DNA from: Deltaproteobacteria bacterium | Lineage (GTDB): Bacteria; Desulfobacterota; Binatia; Binatales; Binataceae | Direction of reading: 5' to 3' | Length of the DNA: 11,933 nucleotides | Assembly (NCBI GenBank): GCA_021780585.1 | Contig: JAJXYM010000373.1 | Coordinates: 1 to 11,933, forward strand | Part shown: one piece after another, positions 1-6,608 of the stretch | How the letters are laid out: every line of letters starts with the position of its first letter | Numbering within the stretch: position 1 is the first letter of the stretch | The notes under the pieces: model-generated | Database searches by the model: none | What the model was told of the DNA's origin: nothing | The model's input: the letters and a program-made list of their open reading frames with translations, nothing else | Translations under genes and position numbers: made by a program

Positions 1-1
1 C

Positions 2-1681
2 ACCACCGCGGCCGTCCGCCTCAACGCCACGTTTGCGCCAATCGCGCCGCCGCCGGGCAACGTCGGGATGTTTTCGCAGAGCGGCGCGCTCGGCGTCGCA
101 ATTCTTGACCACGCCAGCCAGCGCCGGCTCGGACTTTCATCGTTCATCTCGGCGGGTAATCGCGCCGACGTTTCCAATAATGATTTAATCGCCTACTGGG
201 TCGATGATCCGGACACGGCGGTGGTCGCGCTCTACCTCGAAACCGTCGGCAATCCGCACAAGTTCGGCCGGCTCGCGCGCGAGGTCGCGCGGCGCAAGCC
301 GATCGTCGCGGTCAAGTCGGGACGTCATGGCGCCAATATTCGCGCCGGCGCCGGCCATTCGAGCTCGCTCGCCAGTCTCGACGTCGCGGTCGACGCGCTC
401 TTCGAACAGGCCGGCGTAATTCGCACCGAAACCCTCGAACAGATGTTCGACGTCGCCGCGCTGCTGGCGGCGCAGCCGCTGGCGGCCGGACCGCGCGTCG
501 GCGTCGCGACCAACGCGCACGGTCCCGCGGTGCTGCTCGCCGACGCGTGCGAAGCGCGCGGCCTCACTCTGCCCGCGCTCACGGCGGACGCCGGCGAGCG
601 GCGCGCGAATCCGCTCGATCTGGGCGTCAACGCCAACGGCGAGGATTTCGCCTCGGCGATCGCCGCCGTCGGGCGGGATCCCAACGTCGACGCCGTGGTC
701 GCGATTTATGTCCCGCCGATCGCCGCCTTCGCCCGCGAAATCGCCGCCGGAATCGCGCGCGGCGCCGCCGCGGTTCCGGCGCACAAGCCGGTGCTCAGCG
801 TCTTCGTGTCCACTGCCGGCCGACCCGCCGAACTGGACAGCGGCCCGCGCGGCGTTATCCCGTGTTACGATTTTCCCGAAAACGCCGCCGCCGCTCTGGC
901 CGCCGCCGTTCGTTACGGACGCTGGCGCGAACGCGCGCCCGGCAATCTCCATCGCCTCGGCGGTTTCGCGCGCGACACCGTGCGCGCCGTCGTCGCGCGC
1001 CTGCTCGGCGAGGCGGACGCCGACGCCTGGCTCAAGCCTGAAGACGTGGCGACGCTGCTGCGCGCCGCCGGCATCGAGGCGGCTCTCGCCGAACAAACGA
1101 CGGTCGCCGAGTCGCGCGCCATCGCCGACCGCGTCGGCTATCCGCTGGTCGCGAAGGCGATCGCGCCGGGCGTGATTCACAAGAGCGACGCCGGCGGCGT
1201 GATCATGGGCCTGACCTCCGGCGAAGATGTTGAACGCGCCGCATATCGGCTCCAGGAACGGATGAACGCGATTGGCGCGACGCTCGACGGCGTGCTGCTG
1301 CAACGTCAGATCGACGGCGGCGTTGAGATGATGGCCGGCGTCGCCAGCGATCCCACCTTCGGCCCGCTGCTGGTCGCCGGCCTCGGCGGCACGATGGCCG
1401 AATTGCTCAAGGACGTCTCCTTCCGCCTGCATCCGGTCGCCGATCGCGACGCGCGCGAAATGATCGCCGAGCTGCGCTCGAGCCCGATGCTGGACGGCTA
1501 CCGCGGCGCTCCGCCCGGCGATCGCGAGGCGCTCGCCGCGCTGGTCATGCGGCTGTCGGCGCTGGTCGAAGTCGCGCCCGAAATCGCGGAAGTCGACCTT
1601 AACCCGATCAAGGTGCTCGCGCCCGGCCGCGGCGCGATCGTGGTCGACGGCAGAATCCGCTTGCGGCCCTTCGCCGGATAG
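2..1681 (+). CDS. Acyl-CoA synthetase, NDP-forming (acetate-CoA ligase family), 5' end outside window
   Basis: The frame is open to the left edge and reads LNATFAPIAPPPGNVGMFSQ before the first internal ATG at 68, so that ATG is internal and the gene starts upstream. 559 codons are visible. In the family (acetate:CoA ligase, NDP-forming, succinyl-CoA-synthetase superfamily) the enzyme interconverts acyl-CoA plus NDP and Pi with acid, CoA and NTP in the cytoplasm. Seen: the succinyl-CoA-ligase-like domain at about residues 15-170 with SQSGALG and the expected phospho-histidine (codon 356-358) in AGAGHSSSLAS; then a C-terminal ATP-grasp domain from about residue 340, with HKSDAGGV, DPTFGPLLVAGLGG and a closing EVDLNPIKV. 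The N-terminal CoA-binding domain must lie upstream. The residues after the histidine (SSSLAS) depart from the usual HTGALAG. No GNAT acetyltransferase domain is fused at the C-terminus. It stops at TAG 1679-1681. Its substrate acid is unknown. Confidence 0.92.
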   Translation, partial: TTAAVRLNATFAPIAPPPGNVGMFSQSGALGVAILDHASQRRLGLSSFISAGNRADVSNNDLIAYWVDDPDTAVVALYLETVGNPHKFGRLAREVARRKPIVAVKSGRHGANIRAGAGHSSSLASLDVAVDALFEQAGVIRTETLEQMFDVAALLAAQPLAAGPRVGVATNAHGPAVLLADACEARGLTLPALTADAGERRANPLDLGVNANGEDFASAIAAVGRDPNVDAVVAIYVPPIAAFAREIAAGIARGAAAVPAHKPVLSVFVSTAGRPAELDSGPRGVIPCYDFPENAAAALAAAVRYGRWRERAPGNLHRLGGFARDTVRAVVARLLGEADADAWLKPEDVATLLRAAGIEAALAEQTTVAESRAIADRVGYPLVAKAIAPGVIHKSDAGGVIMGLTSGEDVERAAYRLQERMNAIGATLDGVLLQRQIDGGVEMMAGVASDPTFGPLLVAGLGGTMAELLKDVSFRLHPVADRDAREMIAELRSSPMLDGYRGAPPGDREALAALVMRLSALVEVAPEIAEVDLNPIKVLAPGRGAIVVDGRIRLRPFAG

Positions 1682-1685
1682 CTTC

Positions 1686-1713
1686 GCGCGGCGCGCCGCG
1701 CCGCTTGATTTTT
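1686..1713 (+). terminator. Possible intrinsic terminator after the CoA ligase
   Basis: A perfect 16-nt palindrome, GCGCGGCGCGCCGCGC (1686-1701), lies 5 nt after the CoA-ligase stop. It can fold as a 6-bp stem with a CGCG loop. A run of five T residues follows at 1709-1713. The 7-nt distance from stem to T-run is longer than in a canonical Rho-independent terminator, and GC-only palindromes are common here, so this is tentative. Confidence 0.35.
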
Positions 1714-1740
1714 CCCCGCGAAAGGCGCGCTATGCGGCCG

Positions 1741-1746
1741 AGGAGG
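1741..1746 (+). promoter_or_regulatory. Shine-Dalgarno of the alpha/beta hydrolase
   Basis: AGGAGG is a perfect anti-16S match, 9 nt ahead of ATG 1756. It decides the start: the frame also has an ATG at 1732 (preceded by a weaker AAAGG) and is open from 1705. The 1756 start gives MPLTRLNGIELYYEVHGEGP, the usual beginning of this fold, without an arginine-rich extension. Confidence 0.75.
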
Positions 1747-1755
1747 AATGCTCCC

Positions 1756-2538
1756 ATGCCGCTGACCCGCCTTAACGGTATCGAACTCTATTACGAGGTT
1801 CATGGCGAAGGTCCGGCGCTGGTGCTGGCGCATGGCGGCGGCGGCAGCCATCTGAGCTGGTGGCAGAACGTGCCCGAGCTCGCCCGGCGCTACCGATGCG
1901 TCACGTTCGATCATCGGGGCTTCGGCGCCTCGCGCGATCTCGCCGACGGACCCGGGCCGGGCGCGTTCGTCGAGGACCTGCGCCAGTTGCTCGACCATCT
2001 CGGCATCGAACGCGCCGCGCTGGCCGGCCAATCGATGGGCGGCTGGACAGTGCTGGGCTTCGCCGCGCGTTATCCCGAACGCACGAGCGCGCTCGCGCTA
2101 TGCGACACGACGGCCGGCATGGACGATCCCGACGTGATTCGCGAGCAGGCCAAACTGCGCGAATCGAGCAAGGGAGGATTGGCGCAAATACTCACTCGCG
2201 CCTACGCTCCCGATTTTCCCGCGCGTGAACCGGCGCGATACTTCCTCTATCAGCGGATTTCCGCCCTCAACGTGAATGTGCCGGGGAATCTGCTGCCGCT
2301 CCTGATGAGCATGCGGCACAACGTCGAGCCGATCGTCCGTAATCGCGTGCCGGCGATGCTGCTGGTCGGGGAGTTGGACGCGCTCGCGCCCGCCCCAATC
2401 ATGGAATTGATGGCGCGGCGGATTCCCCATGCCCGCTTTGTTGCGATTCCCGGCGCGGGCCATTCGGTCTATTTCGAGAAGCCGGCGGAATTCAATCGCG
2501 CGCTTAGCGATTTTCTCGCCGAAGCCGGAGTCGGCTGA
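1756..2538 (+). CDS. Alpha/beta-fold hydrolase
   Basis: 260-residue cytoplasmic alpha/beta hydrolase of the size typical for the family. Visible from N to C: the beta-hairpin opening NGIELYYEVHGEGP, the oxyanion-hole HGGGG (residues 26-30), DHRGFGASR (52-60), the nucleophile elbow GQSMGG with Ser93, the acid Asp208 in VGELDALAP, and the catalytic His236 in GAGHSVYFEKP. The complete triad implies an active hydrolase acting on an ester, lactone (3-oxoadipate enol-lactonase-like), C-C bond or similar substrate; the exact one cannot be read from sequence. It follows the CoA ligase by 74 nt on the same strand, with a possible terminator between them and its own strong ribosome site, so it may be transcribed separately or by read-through. 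It converges on the LLM oxidoreductase with 30 nt between stop codons. Confidence 0.92.
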   Translation: MPLTRLNGIELYYEVHGEGPALVLAHGGGGSHLSWWQNVPELARRYRCVTFDHRGFGASRDLADGPGPGAFVEDLRQLLDHLGIERAALAGQSMGGWTVLGFAARYPERTSALALCDTTAGMDDPDVIREQAKLRESSKGGLAQILTRAYAPDFPAREPARYFLYQRISALNVNVPGNLLPLLMSMRHNVEPIVRNRVPAMLLVGELDALAPAPIMELMARRIPHARFVAIPGAGHSVYFEKPAEFNRALSDFLAEAGVG

Positions 2539-2568
2539 GACCCGAAGCGGGCGCGGCGGACCCGCGCG

Positions 2569-3642
2569 TCAAAGGCGTTCGATCAGCTCGCGCGAAATCT
2601 CGTCGAGGCATTCCTCGTACCGATCGAGCGGCGGGTTAATGATCAATTGCTTCAATCCCGCCTGTTCGAGCGCCCGGATCTGATCGATCAGTTCGTCGCG
2701 CGCGCCGACCAGCGTGGTCGATCGGATCGTCTCCGCCGTGATAAAGCGCCGCTCCTCCGGCAGCAGGTAAATCACGTGGCCGCGATGCAGATGGAGATGC
2801 CGTTCGTCGGCGGGAATTTCCATCCGTTTCACTGATTCCGCATACGCCTCGAACACCGGGCGCGCGTCGGGCGGAATCGTCAGCGCGTTGACATAGCCCG
2901 CCGCCACGCCATGCAGCGCCGCGGCGACCCAATGGCCCGTCATCGCGACGACGCGCGGCGAATCGATCGCCTCGCCCGGTTTGAGCACGCAGATATGGGT
3001 CAGCGAAATACATGGCATCCGCCCGTTCCAGGCGCGGCCGGCGGCGCGCGCGCCTTCGCCAGCCTGGCGGAAAATCGCCTCCATTCGTTCCGGCGTCGTC
3101 ACCCGGCCGGTCATGATTCCGTCGCCGAATTCGCCCGCCAGCGCCAGCGCCTTGGGCGCGTTGGCCGCGACGTAAAGCGGAATCGGCCCGTCGAGGTTGA
3201 TGAAGTGGCGATCGCGATGGAGAAAACGGATTTTGCGGCGCAATCCGTCCATATCCTGGATCGTCTCGCCGCGCTTCAGCAGATCGTGAATGACCCGCGT
3301 CTGTTCGCGGAATTCGCCGTGTTTGACCGGCTTGAGGCCCATCACGCGCCGCCCGGTATGGCCCGCGCCGAAGCCCAGGTCCACGCGGCCCGGCGCGATT
3401 TCATTGATCGTCGCGATCGAATGCGCGGTGACCGGCGCGATCCGGTTCGACGCCACTGATATTCCCGTCCCGATCCGGATGCGGTCCGTCCCCGCCGCCG
3501 CCAGCGCCATGCAGGCGTAAACGTCGCCGTAGATCATGTGCGAGTCGGGAAACCACGCCTCGGCAAAGCCGCGCGCTTCCGCATGGCGCGCGTCGGCGGC
3601 CGCCCATCCCGGACGCGGCAACGTCAGCGTTCCGAATTCCAT
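2569..3642 (-). CDS. LLM-class (luciferase-like) flavin/F420-dependent oxidoreductase
   Basis: 357 residues, the usual length of the bacterial-luciferase-like TIM-barrel family (FMN- or F420-dependent monooxygenases and reductases, including Mer-type methylenetetrahydromethanopterin reductase relatives). Seen: N-terminal EFGTLTLPRPGW, then AWFPDSHMIYGDVYACMALA (residues 29-48), the conserved block RIRIGTGISVASNRIAP (54-70), ATINEIAPGRVDLGFGAGH (77-95), and PIPLYVAANAPKALALAGEF (153-172). The pattern GTGISV...TINEIAPGR...GFGAGHTGRR followed by PLYVAANAPKAL most resembles members annotated as F420-dependent, but the cofactor is inferred. The ATG at 3642 is preceded by GGAGGA (3649-3654 on the plus strand, reversed), 6 nt away. 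It is the last gene of the minus-strand array, 34 nt after the M20 gene, and ends at TGA 2569-2571. Its substrate is unknown. Confidence 0.9.
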   Translation of the reverse strand: MEFGTLTLPRPGWAAADARHAEARGFAEAWFPDSHMIYGDVYACMALAAAGTDRIRIGTGISVASNRIAPVTAHSIATINEIAPGRVDLGFGAGHTGRRVMGLKPVKHGEFREQTRVIHDLLKRGETIQDMDGLRRKIRFLHRDRHFINLDGPIPLYVAANAPKALALAGEFGDGIMTGRVTTPERMEAIFRQAGEGARAAGRAWNGRMPCISLTHICVLKPGEAIDSPRVVAMTGHWVAAALHGVAAGYVNALTIPPDARPVFEAYAESVKRMEIPADERHLHLHRGHVIYLLPEERRFITAETIRSTTLVGARDELIDQIRALEQAGLKQLIINPPLDRYEECLDEISRELIERL

Positions 3643-3676
3643 TCGCTTTCCTCCGCTTCCGACTCGGCGCGGCGGT

Positions 3677-4867
3677 TTATCCGGAAACCGCGCACATCTG
3701 TTCGATCACGTTCAGCATCATCCCGGTCCCCCGCTCGAACGCCGCCCGCGCCATCGACTCGTTCGGCTGATGCGCCTGGGCGTAGTCGCCGGGTCCGCAG
3801 ATCAGCGTCGTGATACCGGCTTCGGCGAACCACGCGCCGTCGGTGGCGAACGGCGCGCCACGCGCCGCCCGCGTTCCCGTCGCCGCGAACAGCGTGCGTT
3901 CGAGCGCGCTGCCCGCCGCCGCACGCATCGCCGGCGCGAACACCGGACGGCCGAGTTCGATCGTCGCCCGATGGTTCTCCGAAGCGTAATCGTGCGGATC
4001 GACGCCGCCCAGCCGCCGCTCGATCTCGCGATACAACTCCAGCGGATCGCGATTCGGCAGCGAGCGGTAGGTCACCTTCAGCGAGCATTCCTCGGCGATG
4101 ATGTTGGTGGCGAGGCCGCCCGAAATGATCCCGAAGTTCATCACGTCGTGCGGCGAATCCGGAAACAGCGCGGCGAATTCCTCGTCGCGCGCGGCGCGCC
4201 GCTCCGCCTGCAGTCGTCCGATCGCCTCGATCGCCTTGCCCATCACGGCAATCGCGTTGACCCCGATCTCGGGCGCGCCGCTATGCCCACCCCGGCCGCG
4301 CACGCGAATCTCGAACGCGCAGATGCTCTTGTGGGCGTTCAGCACCGCGAACGACGTCGGCTCGCCGATCCACGCCAGATCGGGCCGCGGCGCCGCCCCC
4401 AGAAGCTTCGGCAACTCCGGCGCGACCCGCTGCGCGCCAAGCATCCCGACTTCCTCATCGGCGGTGAAAATGAACACCAGCGGCCGCTTGAGCCGCGCGC
4501 GATCGATCGCGCGCGCCGCTTCGACGCATTGCGCCAGAAAGCCTTTCATGTCGGAGGCGCCGCGCCCGTGGATGCGATCCCCGTCGAGTTCCATCCGGAA
4601 CGGATCGCGCGTCCATCCGGGCTGCCCGGCGGCCGGCACGGTGTCGAGATGGCCGGAGATGATCAGTCCGCCCGGACGCGGCTCGCCCGCCCATGCGACC
4701 AGATTCGCCTGCGCCACGCCGGCAATCCGCAGCCGCTGCATCGCGACGTGAAAACCCGCGTTCTCCAGCAGATCGGCGAGATACTCCATCGCCGGAACGT
4801 CGCTGTTGACGCTCACGGTGTCGAACGCGATCAACCGCTCCAGAGTTTCGTATTGGCCGCTGTTCAT
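3677..4867 (-). CDS. M20-family metallohydrolase, acetylornithine deacetylase (ArgE)/DapE-like
   Basis: 396-residue zinc-dependent hydrolase of the ArgE/DapE/ACY1/CPG2 family; members deacylate N-acyl amino acids or cleave peptides and carbamates. All expected metal and catalytic positions are visible: GHLDTVP with His73 and Asp75, GRGASDMKGF with bridging Asp106, DEEVG with general base Glu138 and metal ligand Glu139, GEPT with Glu169, and His366 in AHQPNE. The dimerisation domain sits around residues 175-300, including GRGGHSGAPEIGVNAI. The closest impression is acetylornithine deacetylase, but no arginine-biosynthesis gene is nearby, so another N-acyl or amide substrate is plausible. The frame stays open far upstream to 5158; ATG 4867 was chosen because it follows GGGGAG at 5-nt spacing and starts the fold (MNSGQYETLERLIAFDTVSV), and the upstream extension overlaps the thiolase gene. 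It lies 17 nt after the thiolase stop and ends at TAA 3677-3679. Confidence 0.9.
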   Translation of the reverse strand: MNSGQYETLERLIAFDTVSVNSDVPAMEYLADLLENAGFHVAMQRLRIAGVAQANLVAWAGEPRPGGLIISGHLDTVPAAGQPGWTRDPFRMELDGDRIHGRGASDMKGFLAQCVEAARAIDRARLKRPLVFIFTADEEVGMLGAQRVAPELPKLLGAAPRPDLAWIGEPTSFAVLNAHKSICAFEIRVRGRGGHSGAPEIGVNAIAVMGKAIEAIGRLQAERRAARDEEFAALFPDSPHDVMNFGIISGGLATNIIAEECSLKVTYRSLPNRDPLELYREIERRLGGVDPHDYASENHRATIELGRPVFAPAMRAAAGSALERTLFAATGTRAARGAPFATDGAWFAEAGITTLICGPGDYAQAHQPNESMARAAFERGTGMMLNVIEQMCAVSG

Positions 4868-4884
4868 GGCTGCTCCCCGCGCGC

Positions 4885-6078
4885 TCAAGGATCGCGCGTG
4901 ACGACGATTCCGCTCCCGCGCAGCATCGGCGAGCCGTCGATCGCGCATACCGCCGACGCTCCGGCGATCTGCCGCCGTTCCGCGCGGTCGGTCACCTGGC
5001 GCACCGCCTCCGCGATATGGCCCATCCCGTGCATTCGCCCCTCGCTCAGACTGCCGCCGAAGGTGTTGATCGGCAATTCGCCGGCGAGCGCGATCCGGCC
5101 GTCGCGAACGAAATCCGCGCCCTCGCCCGCGCCGCAAAATCCCGCCGCCTCCAGCCAATAGAGCGTCGACGGATTGAAGCCGTCGTAAAGCTGGGCGGCA
5201 TCCATATCACGCGGGCCGAGTCCCGCCGACGACCATAGCTTGCGCGCGAGCGAACCGCCGCACGCCATGTAATCGTCAAGCGTATAGTAGAGCAGCGTGC
5301 GCCGGCGCGCGGTGTTCTGACCGTAGCCGGCGAGATAGGCGGGCGGATTGCGCAGGTCGCGCGCGCGTTCCGCCGTCGTGATTATCAACGCGACGCATCC
5401 GTCCACCGGCACGTCGCAATCGAACAGGCAGAGCGGCTCGGCGATCGGCCGCGCGTTGAAATAATCCTCGCGCGTCATCGGCGTGGAATAAAAGAAGGCG
5501 CGCGGATTCAGATTCGCGTTGCGCCGGCTGTTGAGCGCGAGCGCCGCCAGCGCCTCGCGCGTGGCGCCGTAGCGATACATATAGCGTTGCCACGCCAGCG
5601 CGTGCGTCTGCACGATCGACGCGGCGCCGTAGGGCGCGATAAATTGCGCGTCGCCGGCGGCGCGCGGCGCGCCCCGGCCCACCCCCGCCGATCCGCGCGG
5701 CGCCGGCCGATGCAGCGCGCGCCACACCAGCACGTAATCGCACGCGCCCGCGAGCAGCGCGTTGACCGACTCGATTACCGGGCTCGCGATCATCCCGGTC
5801 TCGATTTGCGCGTACCAGCGCACGTCGGACGCAAGACCAAGATGGTTCAGGATGAAAGCGACGCTGACGACATCCTCGCCGTCGCGATTTCCCGCGCCCG
5901 CGAAGGGCGATTCCGGATAGGTCGCAAGGCCGTCGATTCGCTCCGGCTCAAGCCCGGCGTCCGCGATCGCGGCGCGGCAGGCGTCGACCGCCAGCAGGCC
6001 AAGCGGCTTTTGCGGCCGCCGCGTAATTTCGGAATAACCAATTCCGGCGATCGCCGTCTTGCCTCGTCCGTGCCACAT
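4885..6078 (-). CDS. Thiolase-fold protein without nucleophilic Cys (SCP2/Ltp2-like acyl-CoA lyase candidate)
   Basis: 397 residues with thiolase-superfamily features: N-terminal GKTAIAGIGYSEITRR, then LAVDACRAAIADAGLEPERI (residues 29-48), ALALNSRRNANLNPRAFF (179-196), the central AAQLYDGFNPSTLYWLEAAG (294-313) and the C-terminal LPINTFGGSLSEGRMHG (335-351). Where thiolases carry the acyl-accepting Cys (the NxxCaSG motif) this protein has IETGMIASPV (92-101), with no Cys. That is typical of the SCP2-thiolase/Ltp2-like branch, whose characterised members (such as the steroid aldolase Ltp2) cleave beta-hydroxyacyl-CoA by retro-aldol chemistry together with a DUF35 protein. A DUF35 gene lies directly upstream (35-nt gap), supporting a heteromeric complex. 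The start at ATG 6078 follows GAGGGG at 8-nt spacing; the longer open frame to 6435 overlaps the DUF35 gene and is rejected. The substrate is unknown, and older databases may call it acetyl-CoA acetyltransferase. Confidence 0.85.
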   Translation of the reverse strand: MWHGRGKTAIAGIGYSEITRRPQKPLGLLAVDACRAAIADAGLEPERIDGLATYPESPFAGAGNRDGEDVVSVAFILNHLGLASDVRWYAQIETGMIASPVIESVNALLAGACDYVLVWRALHRPAPRGSAGVGRGAPRAAGDAQFIAPYGAASIVQTHALAWQRYMYRYGATREALAALALNSRRNANLNPRAFFYSTPMTREDYFNARPIAEPLCLFDCDVPVDGCVALIITTAERARDLRNPPAYLAGYGQNTARRRTLLYYTLDDYMACGGSLARKLWSSAGLGPRDMDAAQLYDGFNPSTLYWLEAAGFCGAGEGADFVRDGRIALAGELPINTFGGSLSEGRMHGMGHIAEAVRQVTDRAERRQIAGASAVCAIDGSPMLRGSGIVVTRDP

Positions 6079-6113
6079 CGGGTTCGCCCCTCGTCCGCTC
6101 GCGATCCGCTCCG

Positions 6114-6539
6114 TTAAACGATTCTGAATTGCGGAACGACCACGCCGTCGCCGCGCTCCTCGAACCAGACCTCGACCGGAGCGCCGACTCGCACCCGGTC
6201 GCGCTCGCCGATCGGCAGATTCGCGACCATCAGCAGCAGCGGCTGCTCCGCCAGCTCGACGACGATATTGATGAACGGCGCGTCGGCTTCGAACCCGGCC
6301 ACGTCCCGCTGATGCATCACGGTGAAAGTGTAAATCGCGCCGCGCCCGCTGAGCGGCGTGAACGCGAGCTCGCGGCCGAGACAGGCGTCGCAAAAATTGC
6401 GCGGCGGATGGTTGTAGTAGCCGCACGCCGCGCATCGCTGCACGGCCAGCCGATGCGCGCGCGCCGCGTCCCAGAAGGGCCGGCTGAGATCGTCCGGCGC
6501 GGGAACGGGTTTGTGCGATTTCGTCGCGTCGTCACTCAT
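6114..6539 (-). CDS. Zn-ribbon/OB-fold DUF35 protein (ChsH2-type thiolase/aldolase partner)
   Basis: 141-residue protein with the two-part DUF35 architecture: an N-terminal helix (LSRPFWDAARAHRLAVQRC), a four-cysteine rubredoxin-like zinc ribbon with Cys36, Cys39, Cys50 and Cys53 (CAACG...NFCDAC), and a C-terminal OB fold (about residues 60-141) containing GRGAIYTFTVMHQ and VRVGAPVEVWFEERGDGVVV. In characterised systems (archaeal HMG-CoA synthase/thiolase complexes and the bacterial steroid aldolase Ltp2-ChsH2) such proteins bind a thiolase-fold partner and help channel or hold the acyl-CoA. Here the partner is most likely the thiolase-like gene 35 nt downstream. ATG 6539 is preceded by AGGTGA, about 9 nt away. 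No dehydratase (MaoC) domain is fused, unlike some ChsH2 proteins. It ends at TAA 6114-6116. Confidence 0.92.
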   Translation of the reverse strand: MSDDATKSHKPVPAPDDLSRPFWDAARAHRLAVQRCAACGYYNHPPRNFCDACLGRELAFTPLSGRGAIYTFTVMHQRDVAGFEADAPFINIVVELAEQPLLLMVANLPIGERDRVRVGAPVEVWFEERGDGVVVPQFRIV

Positions 6540-6608
6540 GCTTCGCGCTCACCTTCGGCGCCGCGTCCGCGCCGCGCGCGCCGCTTGCGATCCGGGCCGC
6601 GCGCGCCT

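Noticed and set aside
185..1432. 415-codon minus-strand open frame opposite the CoA ligase
   Set aside because: Gly/Arg/Ala-rich composition with no domain; the plus-strand CoA ligase is unmistakable.
2539..2568. Possible bidirectional terminator between the converging hydrolase and LLM genes
   Set aside because: Only a 5-bp GCGGG/CCCGC stem with a 9-nt loop and no T-run on either side; too weak to call.
4868..5158. N-terminal extension of the M20 gene to 5158
   Set aside because: The added residues are Arg/Gly-rich and lie over the 3' end of the thiolase-like gene; ATG 4867 has a ribosome site and starts the conserved fold.
3536..5161. 541-codon plus-strand open frame opposite the M20 and LLM genes
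   Set aside because: Low-complexity Arg/Ala/Pro-rich translation without recognisable motifs; shadow of the M20 gene, which has complete catalytic residues and a ribosome site.
6574..6606. Two 8-nt GCGCGCGC tracts between the SDR and DUF35 genes able to pair as a hairpin
   Set aside because: No T-run follows on the minus strand, and alternating GC tracts occur throughout the window, so there is no case for a terminator or attenuator.
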